A stretch of DNA of 64,000 nucleotides from Viridilinea sp964592425 (lineage in GTDB: Bacteria > Chloroflexota > Chloroflexia > Chloroflexales > Chloroflexaceae). The position numbers were made by a program, and so were the translations under genes. Positions 34,479-42,634 of the stretch are shown here, one piece after another (within the stretch, counting starts at the first letter, position 1; every line of letters begins with the position of its first letter). The stretch is from contig CAZQCG010000004.1 of the NCBI GenBank assembly GCA_964592425.1, positions 62,001-126,000 on the forward strand, given 5' to 3'. The notes under the pieces are model-generated. The model was not told the DNA's origin. It made no database searches and worked only from the letters and a program-made list of their open reading frames with translations.

Positions 34479-35714
34479 ATGCGCATCGCGATTGTCTCGC
34501 CTTACCCGCCCAGTGCCGGTTCGCTCAACGAGTACGCCTTTCACTTCATCCGCTTTTTGCGGCAGAAGCCGGAGGTAGACGAAGTCATCGTCTTGAGCGA
34601 TAGCCTGCCCGCTGGCCAGCGTTACCCCAGCGAACCGGACCGACAGCCCGGCCTGGCCCCCCTGCGCGTGCTGTCCTGCTGGCGTTTCGGCGCCCTCGAC
34701 AATGCGCTGCGGATTATGCGTGCGGCAAACGAGTTGAAGCCCGACGTGGTGGTCTTCAACATCCAGTTCGCCTCTTTCGGTAGCTCCAAGCCAGCGGCGG
34801 CCCTGGGGCTGTTGACCCCAGCGCTGGTGCGGGCCAAAGGCATCGCCACGATTGTGCTGCTGCACAACATTATGGAGACGGTTGACCTGAAGAGTGCTGG
34901 CTTCGGGGCCAATCCCGTGGTCGAGAAGCTGATCCGTACCTTTGGGACGCTCACCACGCGCATGTTGCTGCGTGCCGATCTGCTGGCGGTCACGATCCCA
35001 CGCTATGTCGAAATCCTTGAGCAGAAGTACGGGGCCCAAAACGTGCTGCTGGCCCCCCACGGGGCCTTCGACGAAGCACCGCCGCCCTCCTTCGAGCAGC
35101 CACCCGGCCCTTTGCAGATCATGACCTTCGGCAAGTTCGGCACCTATAAGAAGGTTGAGCCGCTGATTACTGCTTTTCGGCTGTTGCAGGGCGGAGCGCA
35201 CGATCTGGAACTGGTGATCGCTGGCACTGATAGCCCGAACGCGCCCGGCTATCTGGAGAGTGTGCGCCAGGCCAATGCCGACCTGCAGGGGCTGCGCTTC
35301 ACTGGCTATGTCGCCGAAGAAGATGTGCCGCGCATCTTCCAGGAGGCCAGTGTGGTTGTCTTCCCCTACACCAGCACCACCGGCAGCTCGGGAGTGTTGC
35401 ACCAGGCTGGCAACTACGGGCGGGCGGTCGTCTTACCGCAGCTGGGCGACCTGGCCGAGTTGATTGCTGAAGAGGGCTACACCGGCGAGTTTTTTGAGCC
35501 CGATCAGCCAGCCAGCCTGGCCACCGCGATTGCGCGCCTGCTTGATGACCCGGCCTACCGCCGGGCGATGGGAACCCAAAACTACCTGGCCGCCTGTGGT
35601 CTGCCGATGAGCGAGGTGGTCGAGTGGTACCTGCTGCATGCCCATCAACTGCTGAAAAACCGTGCCACCCGACGCGGCCCTGCGGGCGCAGCCAGTGGGC
35701 TGGCACGCCATTGA
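34479..35714 (+). CDS. Family 4-like (GT-B) glycosyltransferase
   Basis: This 411-residue cytoplasmic protein has an N-terminal Rossmann domain (RIAIVSPYPPSAGSLNEY) and a C-terminal domain with MTFGKFGTYKKVEPLI and the nucleotide-sugar site VVFPYTSTTGSSGVLHQA, where GT4 enzymes carry the EX7E motif; a full EX7E is not obvious. It probably extends a surface glycan. It starts 42 bases after the GT2 gene and is followed after 15 bases by the STAS gene, so sugar transfer and the phospho-switch are co-transcribed. Confidence 0.8.
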   Translation: MRIAIVSPYPPSAGSLNEYAFHFIRFLRQKPEVDEVIVLSDSLPAGQRYPSEPDRQPGLAPLRVLSCWRFGALDNALRIMRAANELKPDVVVFNIQFASFGSSKPAAALGLLTPALVRAKGIATIVLLHNIMETVDLKSAGFGANPVVEKLIRTFGTLTTRMLLRADLLAVTIPRYVEILEQKYGAQNVLLAPHGAFDEAPPPSFEQPPGPLQIMTFGKFGTYKKVEPLITAFRLLQGGAHDLELVIAGTDSPNAPGYLESVRQANADLQGLRFTGYVAEEDVPRIFQEASVVVFPYTSTTGSSGVLHQAGNYGRAVVLPQLGDLAELIAEEGYTGEFFEPDQPASLATAIARLLDDPAYRRAMGTQNYLAACGLPMSEVVEWYLLHAHQLLKNRATRRGPAGAASGLARH

Positions 35715-35729
35715 CGAAAGGCTCCTCCG

Positions 35730-36053
35730 ATGGCGCTTACCACACGCACGTCCGGCAAGGTGACCGTCCTGGAACTGAAGGGCCGCTTTGACGCCCATGT
35801 GGCCCCTGCCGTACTCGAATGGTACGGTCAGATGCGCAGCCCCTACATCGTAGTCAACCTGGCCGGGGTCAACTTTATCGACTCGAGTGCCCTGGCCGCC
35901 CTGGCTGGTGGCATGAAACGTTGTCGCCAACATGATGGTGACCTGCGCCTCTGCGCACTCCAACAGCCGGTACAGGTCATCTTTGAGCTGACACGTATGA
36001 ACCGGGCTTTTGCAATCTTTGCCAGCGAAGCTGAGGCGGTGGCTTCTTTTTAA
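35730..36053 (+). CDS. STAS-domain anti-anti-sigma-factor-like protein (1)
   Basis: This is a 107-residue single STAS domain. The phosphorylation loop is FIDSSALAAL, with the DS pair seen in SpoIIAA/RsbV; the second Ser or the one after Asp would be modified. In partner switching, the unphosphorylated protein binds the HATPase kinase, and the PP2C phosphatase removes the phosphate. Both partners are encoded directly downstream. Confidence 0.85.
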   Translation: MALTTRTSGKVTVLELKGRFDAHVAPAVLEWYGQMRSPYIVVNLAGVNFIDSSALAALAGGMKRCRQHDGDLRLCALQQPVQVIFELTRMNRAFAIFASEAEAVASF

Positions 36054-36082
36054 CAGCCATACTGCTAATAAGGGCATCCTAA

Positions 36083-37387
36083 ATGAGTGCTATCCCTGTA
36101 CGAGAGAGCGCAGGGCTCCGCTTCCAGAGCGAAGTTGAGGCGCGACTGCGCCTTCAACTCCGCCAGGCCGAGGGGGAGATCGAGCAACTAGCCGGTCAGC
36201 TTGTAGAGACCCAGGATCTGCTCCTGGCAATGTACGAGCTCTCCCGGGCAACCCGCAGCCAGATCGGCATGGCTGAGACCCTGCGCAACCTCACGCGGGA
36301 GGCAACACGCCTTGTGAATGTGCAGGGTGCAGTGCTGGCAGTTGGCCCGACGGTGATTCAATATCCGTCCGGTATGATCGACGATCAAAGTTTGCACCGG
36401 CTGATCGAGATAAGCCGCCACTATCCCGGCCAACTCGCCCTTGATGCCTCCCAGGGCAGCTTACCGGCTGGCCTGGCCAATCTCTGCCTGATGCCGATGC
36501 AGATCCTTGGCCAGACCGAGGCCGTGCTTGGGCTGTTGAACCGCGAAGGTGGCTTCAGGGCCCCTGAGCTCAAACTGGCCCAGGCGATTGCCGAGCAAGC
36601 TGGCGCCCATATCGAACACGCCCTGCTCCACCAGGAGACGCTCGACCAGGCCCGGCTGCAGGCCGAGATGGCCGTGGCCCGGCGGGTGCAACTGCAACTA
36701 CTGCCGCAGGGTCGCCCGCATACCGCTAGCCTGGACTTCTACGCCGAGTCGCGCCCGGCCCTGCATGTGGGCGGCGATTTCTACGACTTTGTGGAAGAGC
36801 CGGGCCGCCCGTTACTGCTGATGCTCGGCGATGTGGCGGGCAAAGGCATCTCGGCGGCAATGATTATGGGCCTGATCCACACCGCTAGCCGGATCGCGGC
36901 CCGCTTTATGCCCAATCCGACCCCGGCCTCGGTGCTCAGGCGCACCAATATCGATCTCTACGAAGAGCTGACCCTGCTTGATGCCTTCACCACGGCCTTC
37001 ACTGTCCAGTACGAGCCGGAGCAACAGCGCATTTGCTACGCCAACGCTGGCCATGCGCCAGTGATCTTCCGCCCGCCGGAGGGGCCAGCGCGTATGCTCG
37101 AAGCCGATGGGGTGCCGATTGGTGTCTTGCCAATGACCCTCAGCGAAGACTATTACCTTGATTTTCCGCCCGGTGCACTGCTGGTCGTTACGACTGACGG
37201 CTTCAGTGAGGCGCGTGACTTTGCTGGCCAACTCTTCGGTTATGAGCGGCTGATCGATCTGGTTGACGCCCTAGCCGATCGTTCAGCCCAGGCTATCGGC
37301 CAGAGTCTCTACAAGGCGATTAACGACTATTCGGCGGGACAACCCCAGGATGACGACCAGACCCTGCTGGTCATCAAGGGAGTTTGA
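36083..37387 (+). CDS. PP2C/SpoIIE-type serine phosphatase with coiled coil and GAF-like sensor
   Basis: This 434-residue protein starts with a coiled coil (about 15-55), followed by a GAF-like domain (about 55-195) and a PP2C_SIG domain (about 215-432). Metal-binding motifs are GGDFYDF and LGDVAGKGISAAM, then YANAGHAPVIF, TDGFSEARD and the final DDQTLLVIK. It should dephosphorylate the STAS proteins of this operon in response to a ligand bound by the GAF domain. The stop precedes the GTG start of the HATPase gene by 2 bases. Confidence 0.88.
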   Translation: MSAIPVRESAGLRFQSEVEARLRLQLRQAEGEIEQLAGQLVETQDLLLAMYELSRATRSQIGMAETLRNLTREATRLVNVQGAVLAVGPTVIQYPSGMIDDQSLHRLIEISRHYPGQLALDASQGSLPAGLANLCLMPMQILGQTEAVLGLLNREGGFRAPELKLAQAIAEQAGAHIEHALLHQETLDQARLQAEMAVARRVQLQLLPQGRPHTASLDFYAESRPALHVGGDFYDFVEEPGRPLLLMLGDVAGKGISAAMIMGLIHTASRIAARFMPNPTPASVLRRTNIDLYEELTLLDAFTTAFTVQYEPEQQRICYANAGHAPVIFRPPEGPARMLEADGVPIGVLPMTLSEDYYLDFPPGALLVVTTDGFSEARDFAGQLFGYERLIDLVDALADRSAQAIGQSLYKAINDYSAGQPQDDDQTLLVIKGV

Positions 37388-37389
37388 TC

Positions 37390-37815
37390 GTGAAAGCACA
37401 CACCGACGAGCTCCGGCTTGATCTGCCGGCAGACAACAAATACCTCAATGTCGTCGGGGCCTGTCTTGAAGCCTTCATCGAGCGGATCGACCATCTGGAA
37501 GATGCGCATAGTACCGCCTACAACATCCAGCTCGCGGTCAACGAGATCTTCGCCAACATTGTTGTGCATGCCTATGAAGGCATGGTGGGGCAACGCATCG
37601 GTATGACGATCCGGCTGATCCCTGGCCCACGTCGGCTGCTGGTTGAACTGGCCGATACCGGCAATCCCTTCGACCCAAGCCTGGTGCCTGAGCCGAATCT
37701 TGAGGATGTGCAGATCCACGGCTACGGCCTCTTCCTCGCCCGCAACCTGATGGATGACGTGAGCTATACGCGGCATCCCGACGGCAATACCTGGCAGCTG
37801 ATCAAGCATCTGTAG
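37390..37815 (+). CDS. RsbW/SpoIIAB-like HATPase (serine kinase of the switch)
   Basis: This 141-residue GHKL domain has an N-box (QLAVNEIFANIVVHAY), DTGNPFDP and a G-box HGYGLFLARNLMD. RsbW-type proteins phosphorylate STAS partners and sequester a target protein, classically a sigma factor. GTG 37390 is preferred over TTG 37384 because AAGGGAG (37376-37382) is at correct spacing only for GTG. No sigma factor gene is nearby, so the target may be another protein. Confidence 0.85.
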   Translation: MKAHTDELRLDLPADNKYLNVVGACLEAFIERIDHLEDAHSTAYNIQLAVNEIFANIVVHAYEGMVGQRIGMTIRLIPGPRRLLVELADTGNPFDPSLVPEPNLEDVQIHGYGLFLARNLMDDVSYTRHPDGNTWQLIKHL

Positions 37816-37828
37816 GAGTCAGCCCATT

Positions 37829-38167
37829 ATGGATCTTAACCTACGTGAACACCTTGTGCGTACCGTCGTGATTACCCCACAGCAGCGGATCGATGCCTTT
37901 AATGCCCCCGATCTGCGGGCAGCCCTGGATCAGCAACTCGAGCGTGGCGTGAATCGCTTTGTGCTTGACCTGTCGGCCGTGCCGTTTCTCGATAGTGCGG
38001 GCATGGCAGTGCTGGTGCGGCTGCTCAAGCGCGCCCGTGAGCATGGCGGCGATGTGCGCCTGGTCTGGCCCAACGAAGAAGCCGCACGGCGGATCATCAA
38101 GCTGACCAAGTTCGACCGGGTCTTCACCATGGCCGAAAGCGCTGAAGCAGCACTCGTCAATTTTTGA
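37829..38167 (+). CDS. STAS-domain anti-anti-sigma-factor-like protein (2)
   Basis: This 112-residue STAS domain has the loop FLDSAGMAVL, the classic DSxGM phosphorylation site. It is distinct from the first STAS protein (FIDSSALAAL). It begins 13 bases after the HATPase gene, the usual RsbV-RsbW adjacency. Two STAS paralogs around one kinase and one phosphatase suggest two outputs or competition. Confidence 0.87.
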   Translation: MDLNLREHLVRTVVITPQQRIDAFNAPDLRAALDQQLERGVNRFVLDLSAVPFLDSAGMAVLVRLLKRAREHGGDVRLVWPNEEAARRIIKLTKFDRVFTMAESAEAALVNF

Positions 38168-38174
38168 GGCAGCT

Positions 38175-38573
38175 ATGGCCAGCATCCTGGTAGTAGACGA
38201 TTCAGCGGTGATCCGGCACATCCTCGGCTATACGCTTAAGCGCGAGGGCTATGACGTGACTGCGGTCAGTAGCGGTCAGGAAGCCCTTGCGCACCTGGCA
38301 AATACGGTGGTTGACCTGGCAATTGTCGATCTGGACATGCCGGAGATGAATGGGATTGCGCTGTTACAGGCGATCCGTGCTGAGGAGCAACTGGCCCCGG
38401 TGCAACTGATTATGTTGACTGCCAGTGGGCAGGATCAGGATCGCCTTAAGGCCGAGGCCGCCGGGGTCAACAGTTTTCTGACCAAGCCAGCCAGTTCGCG
38501 TGACTTGCTCGACGCGGTCGGGCAGGTGCTTGAGCAGGCCGGGCGTAGTGATGAGGTACACCCACCAGCCTGA
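38175..38573 (+). CDS. Stand-alone response regulator receiver
   Basis: This 132-residue CheY-like protein has the acidic pair VVDDS near 6-9, the acceptor Asp in LAIVDLDMPEMNG near 54-56, the T/S switch residue in LTASG and the conserved Lys in LTKPASS. There is no output domain. It lies 14 bases before the hybrid kinase and is probably its receiver partner in a phosphorelay. Confidence 0.9.
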   Translation: MASILVVDDSAVIRHILGYTLKREGYDVTAVSSGQEALAHLANTVVDLAIVDLDMPEMNGIALLQAIRAEEQLAPVQLIMLTASGQDQDRLKAEAAGVNSFLTKPASSRDLLDAVGQVLEQAGRSDEVHPPA

Positions 38574-38587
38574 AAGTTGCAAGGGTC

Positions 38588-41005
38588 ATGGGTATGCAGC
38601 AGCCGAGCGTCTCAATCCCACCTGAGGTCTTTCCGCAGACCTTCCCCTTCCATATCGCCTTTGGCCGCGACCTGCGCATTGTCCAACTCGGACCAGCCCT
38701 CGCGCAGCTTTGCCCGCAGCCAGCCGTCGGTCGTGACCTGACCGAGCTCTTTCGCATTGAGCAGCCAGCCCTGGCAGCCGATTTTGAGACGATCAGCCGC
38801 CAGGTACATATGCCCTTCCTGCTGGCTCCAAGCTGTGGCGGACTGTTGCTGCGTGGGCAGATGTTGCCCTTGCCCGAGGCTGAACTGATGCTCTTTCTGG
38901 GCGTGCCCACGCTCAGCAGCCTGGAGGATCTGAAGCAGGTCGAGGCGGGGCTGCACGAATTGCCGATCTATGACCCAAGCGGCCCGCTGATCAGCCTGCT
39001 GGCGGCCCAACTGCGCACCAATGAGGTGTTGATGCTGCGGCTGGCCGAGACTGAGCAGGCTGCGGCGATCTCACGAGCTAATACCTCGCGCCTGACGGCA
39101 CTGATCGAGAGTCTGCGGGGGGGGGTGCTGGTTGAGGATCAGCATGGGCGGATCGTCCTGGCTAACCAGAGCCTCTGTACGCTCTTTGCCATTCCGGTGC
39201 CACCCGAAGCCCTCATTGGTGCCGACTGTGCCAAAGCCGCCGAGGATCTCAAGAACCTCTTTGAGGGGCCGGAGCAGTTTCTGGCCCGCATCGAAGAGTT
39301 ACTCCACGCTCAGCGCATTGTGGTCAGCGAAGAGCTGCGGCTGGTCGATGGACGCACCTTCGAACGCGATTATGTGCCGATCTGGATCGACAGTAACTAT
39401 GGCGGGCACCTCTGGCAGTACCGCGACATCAGCGAGCGCAAGGCGACCGAGCAGGCCCTGGCCCGCGCCCGTGACGAGGCCCTCGCCGCCTCGCGCCACA
39501 AGTCCGAGTTTCTGGCCATGGTCAGCCACGAGCTCCGTACCCCGATGAGTGGGGTGATCGGGATGACTGAACTGCTGCTCGATACCCACCTTGATCAAGA
39601 ACAGCGTGAGCTGGCGACGACGATCAGCGAAGCGGCGGCAGCGCTGCTGGCCATTCTCAACGATATTCTTGACTACTCGAAGATCGAGGCCAACCGGCTG
39701 ATCCTCGACCGGGTGTCGCTTGCTCCGGCCACATTGATCACCGGCGTGGTGGGGGTACTCAACGCGCAGGCCCAGGCGCGGGGCTTGCAACTACTCACAA
39801 CCATCGACCCGCGCATCCCACCCATGATCTACGGCGATGCCGGGCGGCTGCGCCAGATTTTGCTCAACCTGCTCGGGAATGCGATCAAGTTCACGCGGGT
39901 CGGCACGGTGAGTCTCAACGCAAGTGTGCTTGATCTGGATACACAGCGAGTCACCCTGCGCCTGGAGATCAGCGATACAGGTATCGGCATCCCGCTGGAG
40001 GCCCAGGGGCGGCTCTTCCAATCCTTCAGCCAGGCCGACGGCTCGGTCACCCGTGAATTTGGCGGCACCGGCCTGGGCCTGGCAATCTGCAAGCGCCTGG
40101 TCGAGTTGATGGGCGGCACGATCGGCTTCCACAGCGTGGTCAACCAGGGCTCGATCTTCTGGTTCGAAATCGGCTTTGAGCTCGCCTCGCTCAGCCAACC
40201 TGAGCCACCCGTCGCCCCGCCACAACTGCCGACAGCCAATCAGCAACCAGCGGCAGGGCACATCCTGCTGGTGGAAGATATGCAGGTGAACCAGCGCCTG
40301 GCCCTCAGGCAGTTGGCCCGGCTGGGCTATAGCGCCGACGTGGCCTCCAACGGACGCGAGGCCCTGGCGCTGTTGCGCAGTGCGCCGACACGCTACAGCC
40401 TGATCCTGATGGATTGCCAGATGCCCGAACTGGATGGCTACAGCACCACCAGGATCATTCGCAGCGACGAGCAAGTCCGGGGCGGTCATCTCCCGATCAT
40501 CGCTATGACTGCCAATGCCCTGCAGAGTGACCTTGTAGCTTGCCTGGAGGCAGGCATGGACGATGTGCTGGTCAAGCCGGTCAACCGCCACACCTTGCAG
40601 GCCCGGCTTGAACAGTGGCTCCATCATCCGAGCCGGGTTGTAGCGCTTGAAGAGGAGCTTACGAGCGACCTGATGCTGTTGAGTGCGGAAGATCCAGACG
40701 CCTTTGCGGAGTTAGTCGAGCAGTACAGCCTGGAGCAGCACCGGCTGATCAATGAGTTGTGGGTAGCCCTGGGGCTGAACGATAGCGCACACCTGGCGCG
40801 GGCCGCCCATAGTCTGCGCGGCAGCAGTGCCAGTATCGGCGCACAGGCCCTGGCTGAACAGTGCGCCCGGCTAGAGCAACTGGCCCGGGCTAACCAGTTG
40901 GACAATGCTGACACCCTCCTCAAGACGATTGTCAAGCTCGCCGACCGCGCCTGCAGCAGCCTGAAAGCCCGGCTCACCTCAGTCACCGCAGTGGTTCAGC
41001 CGTAG
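38588..41005 (+). CDS. Hybrid histidine kinase: HNOBA-PAS-HisKA-HATPase-REC-HPT
   Basis: This is an 805-residue soluble kinase. Residues about 15-150 match the H-NOX-associated HNOBA domain (FPFHIAFGRDLRIVQLGPAL, GQMLPLPEAELMLFLG, ELPIYDPSG). A helix and PAS domain (about 165-295) follow, then HisKA with H-box SHELRTPMSG, HATPase with DTGIGI and GTGLGL, a REC domain (about 555-675, Asp in LILMDCQMPELDG) and a C-terminal HPT domain with acceptor His in AAHSLRGSSASIG. It contains all phosphorelay parts in one chain. HNOBA usually partners with a heme H-NOX sensor or guanylyl cyclase; no H-NOX gene is in the window. Confidence 0.85.
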   Translation: MGMQQPSVSIPPEVFPQTFPFHIAFGRDLRIVQLGPALAQLCPQPAVGRDLTELFRIEQPALAADFETISRQVHMPFLLAPSCGGLLLRGQMLPLPEAELMLFLGVPTLSSLEDLKQVEAGLHELPIYDPSGPLISLLAAQLRTNEVLMLRLAETEQAAAISRANTSRLTALIESLRGGVLVEDQHGRIVLANQSLCTLFAIPVPPEALIGADCAKAAEDLKNLFEGPEQFLARIEELLHAQRIVVSEELRLVDGRTFERDYVPIWIDSNYGGHLWQYRDISERKATEQALARARDEALAASRHKSEFLAMVSHELRTPMSGVIGMTELLLDTHLDQEQRELATTISEAAAALLAILNDILDYSKIEANRLILDRVSLAPATLITGVVGVLNAQAQARGLQLLTTIDPRIPPMIYGDAGRLRQILLNLLGNAIKFTRVGTVSLNASVLDLDTQRVTLRLEISDTGIGIPLEAQGRLFQSFSQADGSVTREFGGTGLGLAICKRLVELMGGTIGFHSVVNQGSIFWFEIGFELASLSQPEPPVAPPQLPTANQQPAAGHILLVEDMQVNQRLALRQLARLGYSADVASNGREALALLRSAPTRYSLILMDCQMPELDGYSTTRIIRSDEQVRGGHLPIIAMTANALQSDLVACLEAGMDDVLVKPVNRHTLQARLEQWLHHPSRVVALEEELTSDLMLLSAEDPDAFAELVEQYSLEQHRLINELWVALGLNDSAHLARAAHSLRGSSASIGAQALAEQCARLEQLARANQLDNADTLLKTIVKLADRACSSLKARLTSVTAVVQP

Positions 41006-41016
41006 GAGCACACCCT

Positions 41017-42537
41017 ATGCGTGCCCAGTCTCGTCTTACCCAACTCCGCACCCGTCTCCCTGAGGGCCTGGCTGGCGGTGCCCTGCTGCTGATCAGCACG
41101 ACCGTGGTCAATGCGGGCAACTACGCCTATAACCTGATCATGGGGCGCTGGCTAGGCCCGGCAGCCTTTGCCGACGCCAGCCTGATCGTGACCCTCTTCC
41201 TGGTGATCACCTTTGTGACGGTGGCCTTGCAGACAACCACGGCGAAATTTGCGGCCGTCTACAGTGCCTCAGCCCGACCAGCGGCAAATGAGGCCCTGCG
41301 GCGCTGGCTCGGACGGGGGGCCTGGCTGGGTGGGCTGGGCCTGCTGCTGATCTTTGGCCTTGGAGCACCGCTCTGGCAGCGCTTCTTCCATACAAGTTCG
41401 ATCTGGCCCTTTGTGATCTTCGCCCTGGGCGTGCCCTTCTACATCATTCTGGGCGTCGAGCGCGGCATGCTCCAGGGCGCAACGCGCTTCAGCGTCCTGG
41501 CCTTGAGTTTCCAGGCCGAGATGTGGGCGCGTCTGGTGATCGGCATCGCCCTGGTAGCTCTGGGCTGGTCGGTCTTCGGGGCCGTCGCCGGGCTGAGTCT
41601 CTCGCTGGTGGTCGCATGGCTTGTCTCACACCGGGCCAACGGGAACCAGATGCACGCTGAGCCACTCAGCGCCAGCGAGCGCCGGGCAATCATCGGTTTT
41701 ACCGGGCCGGTGCTGGCAGCCCTGGCCGGGCAGATCTTGATCAATAACAGCGATGTGCTGATTGTCAAACACTTCTTCAGCGCGGCTGAGGCCGGACTCT
41801 ACGCGGCCCTGGCGCTGATCGGGCGGATCGTCTTCTTTGCAACCTGGTCGGTGGTGACAGTGCTCTTTCCGATTGTGGCCCGCCGTCATCACCAGGGCGA
41901 CCCGCATCGCCACCTGCTCTACACTGGCCTGGCGATTGTGCTGCTGGTCTCAGCCCCGATCGTCCTGCTGACGATTGCCGTGCCTGAGTTGATCGTCGGC
42001 CTGATCTTTGGTGAGGCCTACCTGCCGATGGCGTCGCTGCTGGGGGGCTATGCTCTGGCGACAACCTTCTACGCCCTGGCCAATGTGGTAATCAGCTATC
42101 GACTCTCGCTTGACGACTCGAGCGGCAGCCTGCTGGCCCTGGCCGCCGGACTGACCCAGGTTGGCCTGCTCTGGCTGCTGCACGCTGACCTGGCCCAGGT
42201 GGTACAGCTACAGGTCTATGTGATGGGCGGGCTCTTTGTGGCCCTGGTGCTCTGGGATGGCTGGATGCTGCTCTGGCCACGACTACAACGCAGCCAGCCC
42301 GCAAGTCCCACGCCCGTACAACCCACACCCACGTCGAACGCTCCCGTAGCAGGCTCGGGAGATAGCGTAGCCAAACAGCCTACGCCAGTCACCCCGGTGG
42401 CAGGCTCAGGTGATGGGGTAGCTGAGCAGCCTGGGCCGGTCGCCCCAGTGGCGGGTGCAGACGATGGGGCAACTGAGCAGCCTGGGCCGGTAGGTCACAA
42501 CGACGTAGAGAAGCAGCCTGTGCCGGTAGGTGCTTAG
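41017..42537 (+). CDS. Polysaccharide/oligosaccharide flippase (MOP superfamily, Wzx-like)
   Basis: This 506-residue protein has about 12-13 membrane segments over residues 18-425. The N-terminal TTVVNAGNYAYNLIMGRWLGP is characteristic of Wzx/MATE-type flippases that move lipid-linked glycans across the membrane. The last about 80 residues (from 430) are a cytoplasmic or external low-complexity tail with three copies of a 17-residue unit (PVAGSGDGVAEQPGPV type). It starts 11 bases after the kinase gene, tying glycan export to the switch operon. Confidence 0.85.
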   Translation: MRAQSRLTQLRTRLPEGLAGGALLLISTTVVNAGNYAYNLIMGRWLGPAAFADASLIVTLFLVITFVTVALQTTTAKFAAVYSASARPAANEALRRWLGRGAWLGGLGLLLIFGLGAPLWQRFFHTSSIWPFVIFALGVPFYIILGVERGMLQGATRFSVLALSFQAEMWARLVIGIALVALGWSVFGAVAGLSLSLVVAWLVSHRANGNQMHAEPLSASERRAIIGFTGPVLAALAGQILINNSDVLIVKHFFSAAEAGLYAALALIGRIVFFATWSVVTVLFPIVARRHHQGDPHRHLLYTGLAIVLLVSAPIVLLTIAVPELIVGLIFGEAYLPMASLLGGYALATTFYALANVVISYRLSLDDSSGSLLALAAGLTQVGLLWLLHADLAQVVQLQVYVMGGLFVALVLWDGWMLLWPRLQRSQPASPTPVQPTPTSNAPVAGSGDSVAKQPTPVTPVAGSGDGVAEQPGPVAPVAGADDGATEQPGPVGHNDVEKQPVPVGA

Positions 42538-42572
42538 GGTAGAGCTTTGGAGGGAGAGAGATGTCTGATACC

Positions 42573-42613
42573 CGCTCCTCGCTCCTCGCTCTTCGCTTCT
42601 CGCTCTTCACTCA
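42573..42613 (+). repeat. Heptanucleotide tandem repeat
   Basis: Six heptamers of CGCTCYT type (CGCTCCT twice, then CGCTCTT, CGCTTCT, CGCTCTT, CACTCA) lie in the 97-base gap between the flippase and the following gene. It may be a site of slippage affecting expression spacing within the operon. Confidence 0.7.
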
Positions 42614-42634
42614 CTTGTCGTCAGGTAGAAGCCT

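Noticed and set aside
35730..38167. STAS/PP2C/HATPase genes as a classic sigma-B regulon
   Set aside because: No sigma factor gene occurs in or next to the operon, so a direct sigma-B-type role is not supported by this window.
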